NCBI GenBank assembly: GCA_004335835.1
Contig: RWJK01001340.1
Span: 1-15,272 of the forward strand
Origin: Scenedesmus sp. ARA3
Lineage: Eukaryota > Chlorophyta > Chlorophyceae > Sphaeropleales > Scenedesmaceae
Length of the DNA stretch: 15,272 bases
Direction: 5' to 3'
This document shows, one piece after another, positions 1 through 10,100 of the stretch (position 1 is the stretch's first letter; the number at the start of each line of letters is the position of its first letter). The translations under genes and the position numbers were made by a program. Under the pieces are notes generated by a model. The model was not told the origin of the DNA. It ran no database searches and saw only the letters and a list, made by a program, of their open reading frames with translations.

Positions 1-2
1 AT

Positions 3-368
3 GAGTTTCATATGGTCTTTGAGTGCCCTTTCTATGCACCAGTCCGCGAGCGATTTGCTATGTTGTTCGAACCCTTCGGGGACTCGTCACAAACATGGGC
101 TACTATTGCTGGTTGTCACCCAGCAGGCGATGACATGATCACTTTTATGAAGCAGGCACCTGCTTTGGTGGCCGCTTTTGTGCACTGCTGCTATCTGATG
201 CGGTGTCACCCGGACACTGATCCTGAGGTCCTTCTGTCCTCTCAGGCTATTGCTCAAGNNNTTGATGATGCTGATGAGTTTTTTTCTGCGTTGTCGTCTG
301 ACGGTTTGGACGATGATGAGTTGTTCTTCGATGTTTCCTCCCCCTATGAGCCTCTCGTTGGCTCCTGA
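3..368 (+). CDS. C-terminal fragment of LINE ORF2 (reverse transcriptase polyprotein), partial
   Basis: The frame is open from base 3 and ends in TGA at 366-368, giving 121 residues. It begins with E-F-H-M-V-F-E-C-P-F-Y followed by A-P-V-R-E-R-F, which matches the H-x-x-F-x-C-P-x-Y part of the zinc-knuckle-like region (zf-RVT type) found after the reverse transcriptase domain of L1-type LINEs. The following F-M-x-x-A-P-x-L-V-A-A-F-V-H segment is like the helix that follows this motif in algal LINE proteins, and the protein ends in an acidic tail rich in D, E and S. The methionine at base 12 is internal, not a start. Three undetermined bases at 259-261 hide one or two residues but keep the frame. 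Whether the full element is intact cannot be judged. Confidence 0.78.
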   Translation, partial: EFHMVFECPFYAPVRERFAMLFEPFGDSSQTWATIAGCHPAGDDMITFMKQAPALVAAFVHCCYLMRCHPDTDPEVLLSSQAIAQXXDDADEFFSALSSDGLDDDELFFDVSSPYEPLVGS

Positions 369-413
369 CTGGGGTTCCCACTCCTCGTTGAGTGGAGCAT
401 GTAATGTAATGTA
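363..413 (+). repeat. Inverted repeat, left arm (LINE 3' end)
   Basis: Bases 363-413 are the exact reverse complement of 15222-15272 over 51 bp. The match covers the last residues and stop codon of the LINE ORF, the 3' UTR and the start of the repeat tail. It is limited on the right-hand copy by the end of the window, so the true repeat is probably longer. I interpret it as two LINE copies in opposite orientation, not as terminal inverted repeats of a single DNA transposon. Confidence 0.9.
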
Positions 414-429
414 TGTAATGTAATGTATT
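399..429 (+). repeat. TGTAA-type repeat tail of the left LINE copy
   Basis: The element ends in a run of the 5-bp unit ATGTA with one shortened unit. The pentamer TGTAA occurs at 400-404, 405-409, 414-418 and 419-423. TGTAA is the poly(A) signal of chlorophyte nuclear genes, so the tail could double as the element's own 3' processing signal. The first 13 bp of the tail (401-413) match the right-hand copy, after which the two tails differ. Confidence 0.75.
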
Positions 430-430
430 G

Positions 431-710
431 AACATGGAAGTCAACAGCACCTGGCGACTGGTGCATGCCACTGCTACACCCATCAGTCTTTGTTGCACCT
501 CCATTAGCAGCTGTAAAGAGGTCTGCAGGCAGATTACTGGCGTCACCTGAGTCGCCCCTGGGCACCTGATTGCGTCGTTGGCAGGCAATCTAGTGCTCCC
601 TCAGGGCTGCGAGTGTGCTCATGCAGACGTACTGCTTTCTCTAAACATGGCCCTGTCTGCTTTGATTGTGCAGGCACGGCGCTGTGTAGGTGAAATCAAG
701 TTCCTGCAGC
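431..710 (+). promoter_or_regulatory. Upstream region and 5' UTR of the giant coiled-coil gene, with a probable 5' UTR intron acceptor at 673
   Basis: No coding exon is supported here. An in-frame TAG at 687-689 closes the main frame just upstream of the ATG at 711. Two out-of-frame ATGs lie at 621 (a 7-codon ORF, stop at 642-644) and 647 (a 31-codon ORF that runs past the main start to 742). A good 3' splice acceptor (pyrimidine-rich, then TTGTGCAG, ending at 673) would remove both if a 5' UTR intron is spliced here. A TGTAA at 512-516 has no clear role. I see no recognisable TATA box. The LINE ends only about 280 bp before the start codon, so the promoter is either in this stretch, within the LINE, or beyond it. 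Confidence 0.35.
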
Positions 711-3700
711 ATGGAAGAGCAGGACAACCATGTCTGTCCTGATCCAAGGAGCCTGAGGGGCGATGTGCCTGCCCAGCCACTACCACAGCCCTCCCAGAGC
801 TGCAGTGATGGCACGTCCTCCGACTCTGGTGCCTCGCGGAGCAGCAGCGGCACAGAACGCGCAGGCAACAGCACGCGCAGGTCTAAACAGCAGCAGGGTT
901 ATTCAGCTAGCCCCATTCCCAGCTCATCGGCAGGGCCTGTGAGGCCGTTCGGCCAGCAGCAGACAGGTGGCCTGGCAGAATTAACGTTGCTTGAGGCAAG
1001 CCTGCAGGCAGACGGCACCACCAATGCTCCTGCCAAAGACCTTGCAGATGTTTCACATCGCCTGAAGAAGCTGGAGCGCGCAGTCAAGGCACACCTGCTT
1101 GCAGGACAGCGTGGCTTGTCAAGCGGTGGCGGCAGCATACTGGCATCTGCATCTGGTGCTCAGCAGCACAGCATGACAGGTGCAGACGCAACAGCTAGCT
1201 TTGGCAGCCCGGTGTTTGCACCATCCAGTGCCGATGGTGCTGGTGCAGCAGCTGCTGCAGCAGCAACGGGCCCACGCCTGTCTGAGCGGGTGCACCTACG
1301 TGAAACCCTGTCAGGCCTCAAGACAGACATCGCAGACCTGGCAGTGCGCCAGGTAGAGGCACAGATGCTGCAGCAGCGTGTGCTGCGGCTTGAAGCTGTG
1401 ATCGCTGGCATGGGTGGTCTTGGTGCCTTGACAGGTGTTGCAGGACATGCTGGCATAGGCATGGCCAGCGGGTTCAGCAGCTTTGCAGGGAGCGTGGTGG
1501 CTGGAGGCAGCGTGCTGGGGGGTGCTGCTAATGCCAGGCCTGAGCCAGCACCCAGGCTGACGCGTGCTCCATCTGGTGAGTTGGTTGAGTCTTGTCCTGT
1601 TCTGTTTGGCATGCGCATGCATTCAACCAGTTGCGGACCTTGATGTTTTTGGCAGCTTCGGCCTGTCACCCCTTGCAGCATTATGTCCTTCCACCTGACT
1701 GCTGCGCCTGTGTCTGCTGCAATGTTCTCTCTTGTACTGTTGCACTTGTGCGCTCCTGACTGCTGTGCTCACGCCTGTTTCTGTGCGGCTGCTGTTGTTG
1801 CAGATGTGTCTGTGCTGGCTGACCGTCTGCACGGCATGGAGGGCCTGATGAGAGAGCTGGCACAAGCCCAGGTAGCCAACACAGCAGTGCTGCAGCAGAT
1901 TGGCGGCAGGCTACCCTCGCCCGTGCCACCATCACCTGGCAGCCACATCAGCAGCAGCCACGCTGTGCCTGCCGGTGGCTTTGGGGAGTTTGCGGCAGCA
2001 GGCGACTACAGGGGCTCTCCAGGTGTGTTTGGCAGCCTTGAATGTGGTGCTCGACAGGGCACAACCGCTCATGTGCATCGTTGTGTTGTTGAACATCAGC
2101 AGCAGCAGCTTTGCTCACATGAAGGGATCGTCAACAATCTTGTCTTGCGTTGTGCAGCAGCATGTGGCTGGCAACCCTGTTTGACCCAAGTCGAACACTT
2201 CCCGCGATTCTGCTGCATCCGCTGCTCGTTCATGCCTGCAGCTCGCTCCCAGCCAGCACGCCCGCCTTCCTGCCCGCTGACTGGCGGCGTCCTCAACGGC
2301 CCCTTCGCAGCGAGCCCATGTGCTGCGCAACCCCGCCACAGGGCACCGTCACCAGACATCGTTTGCTCCCATGGCAAGTCCTACGCCAGTGTTCATGCCC
2401 AGACCAACACCAGCGTGCTGTCCAGTACTAGTGGCTATGCACGCTCTCACGCTTCCTCCAGCGTTGGGCCCTTGCCTGCAGCAGCAGCAGCTCCTGGTAG
2501 CTATCTAGCAATGCCAGAGATGCAGCAGCAGCAGCACACTGGCAGCCCAGGCGTGCAGCAGCAGGAGCAGTGGTCACCATGGCAGCAGCAACCTGAACAG
2601 CAGCGCACAAGCCAGCACGCGCAGTTTCAGCCCCAGCCCCAGCAGCATTGGCAGGTGGAGGTGGTGCTGGCAGGCCATGATGCTGACATCGCCAGTGTCA
2701 AGGGTGCAGTGCAACGCCTAGAGCAGGACAGGCATGCAGCCATGGCTGCATCTGATGGTATGGCTGCTCAGCTGAACAACCTGGCACAGCGTGTTGACGT
2801 ACTTGAGCAGACTGCTGCAGCAGCAGCAGTCAGCGCCGTGCAGTCCACGACTGCTACAGTTGCAGCCCTGCCTGAGTCAGGCAGTCCAGCGGCCGGCTTT
2901 GGCAGCATTGGGCTTGCAGGACGAGCAAGCACTGCGGTTGCCCCTGCTGTTGGCATGCTGGACCAAGCGGACCTTGTGTCTGCAATCGAGGGCCTGGCAG
3001 CTGATGCAGTACAGGGCGGCGCCAAGCTGGAGGCACTGGAGGGTGCCTACCATGAAACTGCTGGGCAGCACGGCGATAGTCTGCTGGAGCTGCGGGGCAC
3101 TACTGATCAACTGGCAGCCAAGTTGCAGCAGGTGCGTGGAGCGGCTGCAGTTTACACCTGCAGCAATTAGGTTGCAACAGTGTTTAATGACTGCCACCTG
3201 CGCTTTGGCTGGGACATCTTTGCTTTGGGCCGCCCTGTCATTGCTGTTCAGCTGCGCTGCTCTGTTGAGGTATGGCAATTCTATCATGTGGTCCCTGATC
3301 TACTTGCCCCGACGTGGTGCTGACAATCTCACAATGTGCTGTTGTCACCATCATTGCCGCCTGCCCCAGGTGTCAAACAATCTGAACGAGTTGTCCTCCA
3401 AGGTCATCTGCATGCAAGACACTGCAAGCACCCCATGTGCAGCACCCGCAGCAGATGCACTTGTGTACGAGGCTACCGCCATCAGCACAGCGCAGCCTAG
3501 CAACGCTCTCATTCAGCAGCAGGTGGCGGAGCAGCTTCTGAGCAGCGACAGCTTTGTGCGGATGGTGAACGCTCGTGTTGAGCAACTGCTGCAGGAGCGA
3601 GTGGAAGCAGCGGTGTCAGCACAGCTGGCAGACGCAGCTGGACATGCAGCCGAGGCAGCAGCTGCTGCTGCAGCAGCAGCAGGTGCTGCTAGCAACCCTG

Positions 3701-4094
3701 CTCAAATCAGTAGCAGCCTGCTGCCCCTGTCAGCAGAGCACTCTGCACAGCGCTGCTCCGTAGAGGATGCAGGGGTGCCAGCAGCCGCCGCAACTGCATT
3801 GCCATGCCCATCACCGCGTGTGCTAATAAAGCTGCAAGCAGCATTCGATGCACTGGCAGAGCGGCTGGCAGGCCTACAGGCACAAGCAGCTGCTGGGCAG
3901 GCTGAAGTGATCCAGGAAGCGCTGCAGCACCTGCACAGTAGGCTACTGCAGGTAGAGGAGCTTGTTGCAGCACAACAGGCAGGGCAGCAGGAGGATATCA
4001 CCAACCAACAGCAGGTCCTTGCCGCAGTTGCAGAGCAGGCTGAAGACACAGCGGTTGCTGACGAGGCATTGCGCGAAGAGGCAGCTGTGCAGTC

Positions 4095-4144
<50 letters not shown>

Positions 4145-7100
4145 TGCAGGCACTGCTGGATTCAGAGGACTCTGAAGAGACAGGAAGTGTCATCATCAGG
4201 GAGGACAGTCGGCAGCACCTCAGCAGCCACGAGTCAGTCCGCCGCGCTGGCAGCGAGCAGTTCTACAGCTCAGAATCTGGCCAACCCAGCGACAACGAGA
4301 CAGTGCCTGCTGCTGTGGCCGTCTGCACGTCTGCTCCAGCGACTGGAAGCACTGACTGCAGCATGGAAGCAGCTGCTGCTGAAGCACAGCAGCAGCAGCC
4401 CTCACCAGGCATGGCTGTGCGCATCCTGAGCTCAGACATGGGTGAAGATGGCCGCCCCAGCCTGGCCCCTGCAAGCGCAGCAGCACCAACAGCTGTAGCA
4501 GGAGCTGCGCCTAGCATGATACACAGCAGCAGCGGTGGGGCCAGTGCCATTGCTGTGCTTGTGTCCGCTGATGCCACAGCCAGCAGGAGTGCTAGCACTG
4601 ACTTGCTTGAAAGGCAGGTGGCAGCTCTGCAGCAGGAGATGCACAGCCACCAGTTGTTGGCTGTGCAGGGAGCAGTGGAGGACATGGGCAGGCAGATGGC
4701 AGCTGTGCAGCAGGCGCTTATGCAGCAGGCAGCACTGATTGAGCATCAGAGGGCGGCTGCAGCAGCAACATTTGCACTGCTGGCGCCACTCGAACCACGT
4801 GTGAGTGACCTGGCAGGGCAGGTGGCCGCTCTGAGCAATGCGGCAGCACAGCAGCCAGCGCGGCTTGAGGAGCTTCAGCATGAGATTGAGCAGCTTTCAC
4901 GGCAGCTGGCGCAAGTAAATGAAGGTGCAGCTGACGAGTCTGAGCTGGAAGAGCTGAAGCTGCAGCTGGATCAGGTGCTGGAGCGGCAACAGCAGGTGCA
5001 AGCACAGTTAGCAGAGCAGGCAGCACACGCCGCGCAGGCAGCAGCTAGCTCTGCCGCCACGGATGCAGCAGGAGAGGCAGAGGTGCCAGCTACAGAGGCA
5101 GATGAGTCAGCAGCTGTCAACAGCAGCAGTGCAGAGACAAACGTGAAATACGATACACCTCCAGCACCTGCAGAATTGGTGGCTGCTCTGGAGGCGTCTG
5201 TGCAGCAGCAGCTGGCCTCCCCTCAAGAAGCCCTCGCTAAGTTGCAGGAGCAGCTGGAAGGCCGAGTAGCCGAGGCAGCTGAACAGGCAGCGGCAGCAGC
5301 GGCAGCGGCAGCTGGCCACAGCGCAGATGCAGAGGCATTGTCAGGGCGTGCCGGCGAGCTTGCAGAAAAGCTGGCAGCTCTTGAGGCAGCAGTGGCTGAT
5401 CGCAAGTCAACAACAGAGGGCTTCATCAGTCAACATATGGGTGATCTGCAAGCCACAGCTGCTGAGCAAGCAACCCAGCTTCAAGAGCAAGCAGAGGCAG
5501 TGGCACACGTGCTTGCTGAGGTAAGCCAAGCCAAGGCAGCACAGGCGGAGGAGTTGCAGCAGCTGAGGCAGCAGCTGGGAGCATTGACGGAGGCCTTAGC
5601 AGCCTCAGCTTCTGCGCAGGGCCAGCTGCAGGCCTCCCTGTCAGGCCAGCTGGAGGCGAGTGCACAGCAGCTGCGCCAGGAGCTTGATGATGCTCTGGCA
5701 CCTCTGGAGCAGCAGCTGGCAGCAGCAGGGCAGCAGCTGGCAGAGCACACAGACGCGCTGGCTGGCTGTGCCAAGTCGTCAGTGCTTGCAGGAGTGGTGG
5801 CAACCCTGCAGATCCTGCCTGGAACCGTGGAAGGTGTTGCAGGCAGGCTGGATGAGCTAGCACAGATGCAGCGAGCTGCAGAAGGGCAGCTGAATGCAGC
5901 GCAAGAGCAACACTTTGTGCTGCATGAGCAGATGGCATCCTTGCAGCAGTATGTAGAGCGTCTGGCAACCAGCATAGATGGCCACAAGGGTGAAACAGCA
6001 GAGCAGCTGCAGCAGCTGCTTGCGCCTGTACACACAGAGCTTCGGCAGTTGCAGCAGCATAGGACGGCACTGGCGGAAGCACAGGAGCAGCAGGCAGATG
6101 CTGTGCAGCGCTTGGGAGCAGCTGTTGGCGGCATCAGGGAAGATGTCATGGCTGCACTGTCACACAGCAGGGAGGAACTGGTTCAGGTGGGTAAGCTGGA
6201 CTGTCTTGTGCATGCAAATCAAAGCATTGTCGATTATGGCTCAGCGTGTTACCTGCCATCCTTTGCTGTGATATGACGCAACTCCAGCAGTGCTCAACAA
6301 AACAAAACACATCCTGCATTTGCTGCTATTGCTGGCACTTTTGCGCATTGCAGCTGTGGGTTGAGCTCCTCTGTAGGCAGTCATCTGACAAGTCATCTGT
6401 CCTGCTTCTGCCTGCACCTGCTGTGTGAACACTGCAGAGCATTGATGAGCTGCAGGGCGTGGTCTCTGAGCGCTGCCTCAAAACCGACCAGCTTGGCGCC
6501 ATCTTTGCTGCCAGGGACAACATGTACGGTGCCTGGATGAAGATGCAGGCAGTCTTTGAGTCTAACAAGAGCCAAAATGGAGGCAGGACAAGCCGTGTCT
6601 CAGGATCCCTGTTCAAGATGAGGCCCAGCCTGACACTGTCACCCGTAGAGTCAGTGCTCAGCGCAGGCACAACCGCAGCACCAGCAGCAGATGGTGCAGC
6701 GGCAGCAGCGGCATCTGGCTCTGCTTTTGCTGCAGCAGCTGCGGTAGGTGGTTTTGATCCTTTCAACGAGCTGGCCATCAGCAGCAAGCAGGCAGGTGAC
6801 GGCAGGGTGGCTCCAGTCAACACAGGTCAGGATACTGCTGCAGCAGCAGGGCCACCAGGACCAGCAGGTGCTGAGGGAGTGACAGCTGCTGACCTTGCAG
6901 CTGTGCTGCAGGGCCAGTTCCAGCTGAAGGAGGCGATGGCACAGCTGTCAGAACAGCTTGCAGCACTGCAGCAGCAACAGCAGGTGCTAGCTGCAACTTC
7001 ATCTGCACAGCCTGAAGCCGTCACCAGAGCAGAAGACACGCGCCCAGCGCGCAGCGACAGCGCAGCATTCCTGCTCATGGTCCAGCACGAGCTGGCAGGT

Positions 7101-10100
7101 GTGGCTGAGCGAGTGGCAGAGATCAACAGCAAGGTTGACGAGCAGTCAAGCCAAGTCCAGGCTGCTGCTGCCACAGCAACTGCAGCCATGGCTGCTGCTG
7201 TCGCTGCAGCAGCAACGAAACCCTGCGCCAGCAGTTCTAGCAGCCGCCGTTCCAGCAGCCGCTGCCTCAGCATTGCTGCTGATGGCACAGCCCAGCTGGA
7301 GGCAACGTTGGTGGCTGATCCACTGAAAGAGCTGCAGAGCTCCCTTGCTGCATTGCAAGACAAGGTGGAGATGCTGCAGCAACAGCAGCAGCAGCAGGTG
7401 TCCAAGCCAGCAGACAGTGTTGGTTTTGTGTGCAAGCGTGAGCAGCCACAGGATTGTGACGACGTCTGTGAGCCACCAACAGGCACGCTGCCTGTGGTGT
7501 CATCTGCTGGCGTGCTGCATGCACCACTTTCTGTGGTTGTGCAGCTGCACCAGGAGCTTGCCGCCTTGAGGGAAGGACAGGTCAGCAAGGAGCAGTTTGC
7601 GGCTGTAGTGTGCATGGTGAGGGACCTCAAGGACCACGCAGCGGCGGCTGCGACAGAGGAGCTGCAGCAGCAGCTGTCAAGCCTGCAGGCCCAGGTGGCT
7701 GCGGCTACAGCTGCTGCTGCTGAAGCACGCCAGGAGACAGCAGGTGTTGTTGCAGCAGCATTGCAGCAGCAGGATGAGCGGCTGGCAGCAGCAGAGTTCA
7801 GCATTGAGAGCCTGCTGCAGCGCATGGAGGCCACCGCCACTGCATCAGTGCAGGCTATGGATGGGCTGATTGCTGAGCAGCAGCTGCAGCAGCAGTGCAA
7901 TGCATCTGTGTCAGAGCAGCAGCAGGTGTTTGCTGCTGATCTGGCTGCCCTGCAAGACTCCCTGCAACAGCAAGCAGCAGCAGTTGACGCCATAGCTATC
8001 AGCAGCGCTGCAGCGCAGCAGCAGGCTGGTGACTTGTCTATCCAGCTGGGCAGCATGCAAGAGAAGCAGGCAGAGCTGTCAGCGTGTGTGGATGACCTGG
8101 CAGCCAAGGTGGCCAGCGCAGTGAATGCAGCATCTGCTGCGGCGATGCCTCGCCGCATTGGCAGCGAGGATGCTGCTGGCGGCTCAGGCTTTGGGGAGAT
8201 GGTGGCTGGGCTGGCCAACCTGATGGGCTGCCTAGACGCTCAGTGTCAGGCTGTGGCAGCTATGCAGCAGCGCCTGGACGCACAGGAGGAGGCTGTTGCA
8301 GAGCTGGCGGCGGCTGCAGTGGCCCGTGCAGAGGCGGCTGCAGTTGTGCTGGAAGGCATTGAGAGCGCTGGCACACCCACTGCAGCAGCGGCAGCGACCG
8401 ATGGAGGCAGTGAAGGCAGCAAGGCAGCAGGCAGCTTACTGCTGCGCAGTTTCAGCAGCAAGGGTAGCATTGCGACAAAAGCAGACGTTGCAGATGCAGC
8501 ATCTGAGCTGCGAAGTGCCCTGGAGCAGCTGCAGTCACAGGTGTCGCAGATGGGGCAGAAGCTGCAGCAGCAACAGCAACATGAGCAGGCCCAGCAAGCA
8601 GATGAGCCAGCAGGCCCCGTGCTGCCCAGCCTGCCATCAAGCAAGCGCTCTGTCTCTGGCTCAGGATGTGTCACTGATGCCACAGCAACGCCAGCAGCAG
8701 CAGGCACCACTGCCGCCATCATCAGCAGCCTCAGTGCCAGCAGGCGCGTGTCCAAGGTCAGCAGCATTGCTGCCGCTGACGCCATCGAGCTCACCGCGGC
8801 AGCAGCAGATGAGGCGGCTGTGGCAGTTGCCGGGCCGATGTCTGTGGTGCATCAGATCTTGACAGAGCTGAAGAAGAGGGTGGAGGCATTGGAGGCATCT
8901 GCACCAACTGCAGCGCCAGCTGCACCCGCAGCTGCAGCGCCTGCCGCAGCACCCATGATGCACTCTAATGCACTGTTCATGCCTGGTGCGGCTCTTGCGC
9001 CGGCAAGCAGTGTGCCTGCAACACCCAGCAGCAGGCCAGGCGCTGGACCCAGGCGGGGTGCAGCGTGGCTGGCAGCAGCGGGCGAGGCAGCCAGCCTGGC
9101 AGAGCTGCAGGAAATTGTGGAGAGGCTGCAGCAGGATGTTGCACGTATTGCCATGGATAGCAGCTCACACACAGCGGAGCTGAACTCACTCAGGGGTGAC
9201 GTAGGTGCAGCAGCAGCTGCGGCAGCAGCTGCAGCTGCTTCTGCTATGCCTGCAGCTGCAAGCCGCCCGGCATCGTGCGAGCCTTTTGCTGGTCCAGCTG
9301 CCCAGCATGTGTCAAATTTGACGGGCTTGGTTGCAGAAACAACAGCAGCGGCCAGTGCAGCTGCTGCTGCCTGCAAGGATGCAGCAGAAGCTCGCCAGGC
9401 AGCAGAAGCAGCACAGAGTGGCTTGCAGGCGTTGACACAGGAACTGCTGCAGCTGCAGCAGCAGCTGTGCAGCCCAGGCGCAATGCGTGCTCCAGTAGCA
9501 GGTGCTCATGGTGTAGCAGCAGCAGTTGATGCTGCAGTTTCTGCCCTGCAAGCAGATGTGGCTGACATCAGGGCCCAGCTGCAGCTGACATGCAGCAGCA
9601 GCAGCAAAGCAGCTGATGAACAGCAGCTGCAGCTGCTTGCGCACGTGCAGGACCTTGAGCAGCAGGTACAGCAGGCAGTCAGCACCGCAGCTGCAGCAGC
9701 TGCTGTGCCAGCAAGTGCCAACAGCAATGATGTGGATGCGCTGAGGGAGGAAGTTTCTCATGTCAAGCAGCAAGTGCTTGAAGCAGCAGCAGCTGATGCA
9801 GCAGCTGTGCAGTCGCTGGCAACGCTGCAGGCTGAGGTGCGGGAGCTGCAGGACCAGCTGGCCTGGGCATCATCCAGTGCAGCTGCTGCTGCCTCTGCTG
9901 CTGCCAGTGACGCAGTGGAGGAGGTGAAGGAGCAGCTGGAGGACCTGCAGGGCCAGGTGGTGCGCGCAGTGCCCCTGTCACGCAGTGCCACTGGCGCCAC
10001 TGGCCCCATGCAGGCAGCAGCTGCTGCAGCCGGCGCAGATGCAGCGGCGGCAGCAGCAGTGCAGCCACTGGTGTGCAGGAGTGGCCTGAGCTTCAATGAC

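Larger units (their letters stand above)
1..430 (+). mobile_element. 3' end of a LINE (non-LTR retrotransposon), truncated by the window edge
   Basis: The block contains the C-terminal end of a reverse-transcriptase-type ORF, a short 3' UTR (369-398) and a tail of imperfect TGTAA repeats (399-429). The same 3' end recurs inverted at 15222-15272, which shows it is dispersed repeat DNA. There is no poly(A) tail; a short-repeat tail is usual for several LINE clades. The element runs off the left edge, so its length, 5' end and target-site duplication cannot be seen. Clade assignment (L1-like) is inference from the C-terminal motif only. Confidence 0.82.

Noticed and set aside
690..710. GTG start at 690 for the giant protein
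   Set aside because: Algal nuclear genes start at ATG; the first ATG in the frame is 711 and a TAG sits directly before 690.
2791..3369. Upstream part of the open frame that contains exon 4
   Set aside because: It overlaps exon 3, which is in another frame with clear coil, and then intron 3. The acceptor at 3369 explains where this frame becomes coding.
4081..4160. CRISPR-like or satellite array
   Set aside because: The periodicity is a codon-phased CAG run; there are no spacers. The same holds for all other CAG/GCA-rich runs in exons 4 and 5.
6827..8218. 463-codon open frame on the minus strand
   Set aside because: It lies wholly antisense to exon 5 and is a mixture of Ala, Ser and Cys expected from reading GCA/CAG coding DNA backwards; no domain pattern. 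The + strand frame has coil heptads and splice continuity.
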